Source of the DNA: JAGLQA01 sp023135565
Lineage (GTDB): Bacteria; Acidobacteriota; Aminicenantia; UBA2199
Length of the DNA: 5,020 nt
Direction: 5' to 3'
NCBI GenBank assembly: GCA_030639305.1
Contig: DAOWCY010000324.1
Location: 1 to 5,020 of the forward strand
Shown here: piece by piece, positions 3,902 to 5,020 of the stretch
Layout: the number at the start of each line of letters is the position of its first letter
How positions within the stretch are numbered: position 1 is the first letter of the stretch
Position numbers and translations under genes: made by a program
Notes under the pieces: model-generated
Databases searched by the model: none
What the model was told of the DNA's origin: nothing
The model's input: only the letters and a program-made list of their open reading frames with translations

Positions 3902-4740
3902 AAAACCAGAAAGTAAATTTTAAAGAGCTATTAGGTTTTAATATCCGGGTTGATATTGACTCTTACTATTATAAACGGGTTTTTGGTCATTTCGATCTAA
4001 AAGAGCGCATCAATGATTTTTTTATAGGGAAGTTAGAGCAAAAAATTGTCCCCTGGCATGCGGTTTGGTGCCAGCCCTGGCCCATGGATTACCGGACTAA
4101 AAAAGAATTCCGAGGAGTTAACTTTTTTTTGCTGCGCTCAAATACAACCGGGTTTTGCCCTTATTGGCTGCCGCGATCCTATCTAAAAGATAAGGAAATC
4201 CAGCCTAAAGAAGGGGAAAAGGGCACCCCGGTTATAATCAAAAAAGACCGCGTCCCGCAGATCGAGACATTTTACAATATCAAACAACTGCAAAATTTTG
4301 ACATGCCCGAAATCAAAAAACCGAAAAGATACCCGCCGGAAATAACCGCGGACAAGGTTTTTGAATATTTCAAGGATATAAAAAAGTATGACGATTTCGA
4401 TTTTAAGATCGAGGATTTTAAAGGGCAGGATCCCGATCATTTTTATTACCTGCTTTTTCAATATTTCGTGTTCAACCGGTACTGCCGGGAGTATAAAAAG
4501 GAGACCCCTTTTAAGCCTGATATTTACGACAAAGAGACCCTGATTTTTAAGATAGGGGCTGCTTTTCTTGCGGCATACTGCCGCATATCGACGCCCTATT
4601 ACTCTATGTCCGGCTTAGAGTTAAACAAATGGAAAATGCTTTTGATGGAAGATAAAAACGCGATATTTGAAGCAGCCGCCATTGCTTTAAAGATGTATGA
4701 CTCTTTTGTATCTACGATAGAGTTAAAACAAGCATCATAA
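3898..4740 (+). CDS. Gene E: degenerate ArdC-like paralogue without HExxH, 280 aa
   Basis: ATG 3898 is chosen over an upstream TTG at 3862 because GAGG (3887-3890) sits 7 bases before it and it gives an ATGA overlap with gene D. The N-terminal half follows the ArdC ssDNA-binding pattern: IVPWHAVW (50-57), KEFRGVNFFLLR (69-80), YWLPRSYLKDKEI (89-101), KGTPVII (108-114) and ETFYNIKQLQNFDMP (123-137). The C-terminal half still aligns with gene C, but the zincin site is gone. Gene C LFHESIHSTGH (209-219) corresponds to LFQYFVFNRYC (186-196), and EELVAEIGACF corresponds to ETLIFKIGAAF (213-223), with the acidic positions 243 and 247 of gene C changed to Thr and Lys. The last part (NKWKMLLMEDKNAIFEAAA, 243-261) keeps the family's helical tail. 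About 27 extra residues precede the domain. This looks like a maintained, catalytically dead paralogue: a regulator, decoy or heteromeric partner. It is followed after 27 bases by the 65-bp repeat, with no clear terminator. Confidence 0.85.
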   Translation: MKNQKVNFKELLGFNIRVDIDSYYYKRVFGHFDLKERINDFFIGKLEQKIVPWHAVWCQPWPMDYRTKKEFRGVNFFLLRSNTTGFCPYWLPRSYLKDKEIQPKEGEKGTPVIIKKDRVPQIETFYNIKQLQNFDMPEIKKPKRYPPEITADKVFEYFKDIKKYDDFDFKIEDFKGQDPDHFYYLLFQYFVFNRYCREYKKETPFKPDIYDKETLIFKIGAAFLAAYCRISTPYYSMSGLELNKWKMLLMEDKNAIFEAAAIALKMYDSFVSTIELKQAS

Positions 4741-4767
4741 AACATTAGAGACGTTGAAATTAAACAA

Positions 4768-4832
4768 AAGTTTTGATCAAACTTTTTCAAAAGTTTGGCC
4801 CCCGGCAGGGCCGCCGGAGGCAAAGTAATTTC
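4768..4832 (+). repeat. Dispersed repeat, copy 2 (65 bp identical)
   Basis: It is identical to 1066-1130 over 65 bp, on the same strand. The matching sequence ends sharply at C4832. On the left, CAAAAG (4765-4770) agrees better with the reverse complement of 93-146 than copy 1 does. It lies 27 bases after the gene E stop. It contains the same mutually exclusive hairpins as copy 1: AAACTTTT/AAAAGTTT and GGCCC/GGGCC. It could act as a 3' stabilising or weakly terminating structure for the C-D-E transcript, but there is no T-run after it. Confidence 0.92.
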
Positions 4833-4837
4833 ATGAC

Positions 4838-4868
4838 AGCGGGAAAGTTTCGTTGAAACTTCCCCGCT
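4838..4868. other. 14-bp hairpin after the repeat
   Basis: AGCGGGAAAGTTTC (4838-4851) pairs with 4855-4868 at 13 of 14 positions (A4844 faces C4862) around a GTT loop. The stem is strong in either strand, but neither side has a clear T-run, so it may serve as a 3' end-protecting structure or bidirectional stop rather than a classical terminator. Confidence 0.6.
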
Positions 4869-4869
4869 T

Positions 4870-5020
4870 CGGCATACCCGCCCCGGCATCCGGTTTTTTG
4901 AGATGGAAGACCGGCCCGCCGATCAGCAGCCGGGAAGGCACCCCGCCTAAACCTATCACCACCCAAACCAGCCCCAAACACTACCCCCAAAACCTCAACC
5001 AACACCAAAACACCCCTAAA
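4870..5020. other. Intergenic, C/A-rich, G-poor end
   Basis: No gene is supported. Open frames on the minus strand start at TTG, lack a ribosome binding site and run into the 65-bp repeat. Bases 4946-5020 contain a single G (4971), so the minus strand is G/T-rich with several runs of three to five G's that might form a quadruplex. GGCACCCCG at 4937-4945 matches 1940-1948. By analogy with 1940-2336, a further promoter and gene may follow beyond the window. Confidence 0.5.

Noticed and set aside
1066..4832. Integron attC sites flanking cassettes
   Set aside because: The repeats lack paired RYYYAAC and GTTRRRY core sites, copies occur in both orientations, and no integrase is present. The repeats look like dispersed extragenic elements.
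4599..5008. Minus-strand ORFs at 4599-4889 and 4787-5008
   Set aside because: One runs antisense into gene E, the other starts at TTG in the G/T-rich end; both are translated repeat.

Overview
The window reads as accessory DNA from a spirochaete, most likely a host-associated (gut) Treponema. This is an inference from memory, not a search. The basis is the dispersed repeat with the core AAGTTTTGATNAAACTTTTTC followed by a GC-rich half (GGCCCCCGGCAGGGCC), the long A/T homopolymer tracts, and strong AGGAGG-type ribosome binding sites next to GC-rich repeats. No rRNA, tRNA, CRISPR array, transposase, integrase or replication gene is visible.

Layout. Positions 1-232 hold a tandem family of hairpin-bearing repeats. 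Positions 299-775 (minus) encode an unrecognised 158-aa protein (gene A), with a perfect terminator hairpin just after its stop and a promoter region at 794-912. Positions 915-2100 hold no convincing gene. They contain a divergent promoter, a copy of the dispersed repeat (1038-1130), an array of GCCAC motifs spaced at 10, 21 or 42 bp (1171-1331), a branched inverted repeat of about 280 bp (1531-1812), and a C/A-rich, G-free tract (2018-2071). Positions 2134-2336 are a promoter region related to that of gene A.

The plus-strand cluster runs from about 2360 to 4740. It comprises a possible 21-residue leader ORF, a DUF6429-like 78-aa protein (gene B), a terminator or attenuator, an ArdC-like antirestriction protein with an intact HExxH zincin motif (gene C), an unrecognised 83-aa protein (gene D), and a second ArdC-like protein that has lost the metal-binding residues (gene E). 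C, D and E are packed tightly (10-nt gap, then an ATGA overlap) and are probably one operon. A 65-bp repeat identical to the one at 1066-1130 follows E. The window ends in another C/A-rich, G-poor stretch.

How it may work together. The intact ArdC-like protein would bind single-stranded DNA and shield incoming DNA from restriction, as known for ArdC of IncW plasmids. The degenerate paralogue keeps the DNA-binding-like half and may act as a non-catalytic partner or regulator. Gene A and the B-E cluster share three collinear upstream sequence blocks on opposite strands, so they are probably co-regulated. Each is also followed by a repeat of the same family in its own orientation. This gives a cassette-like organisation that is the most interesting aspect of the window.
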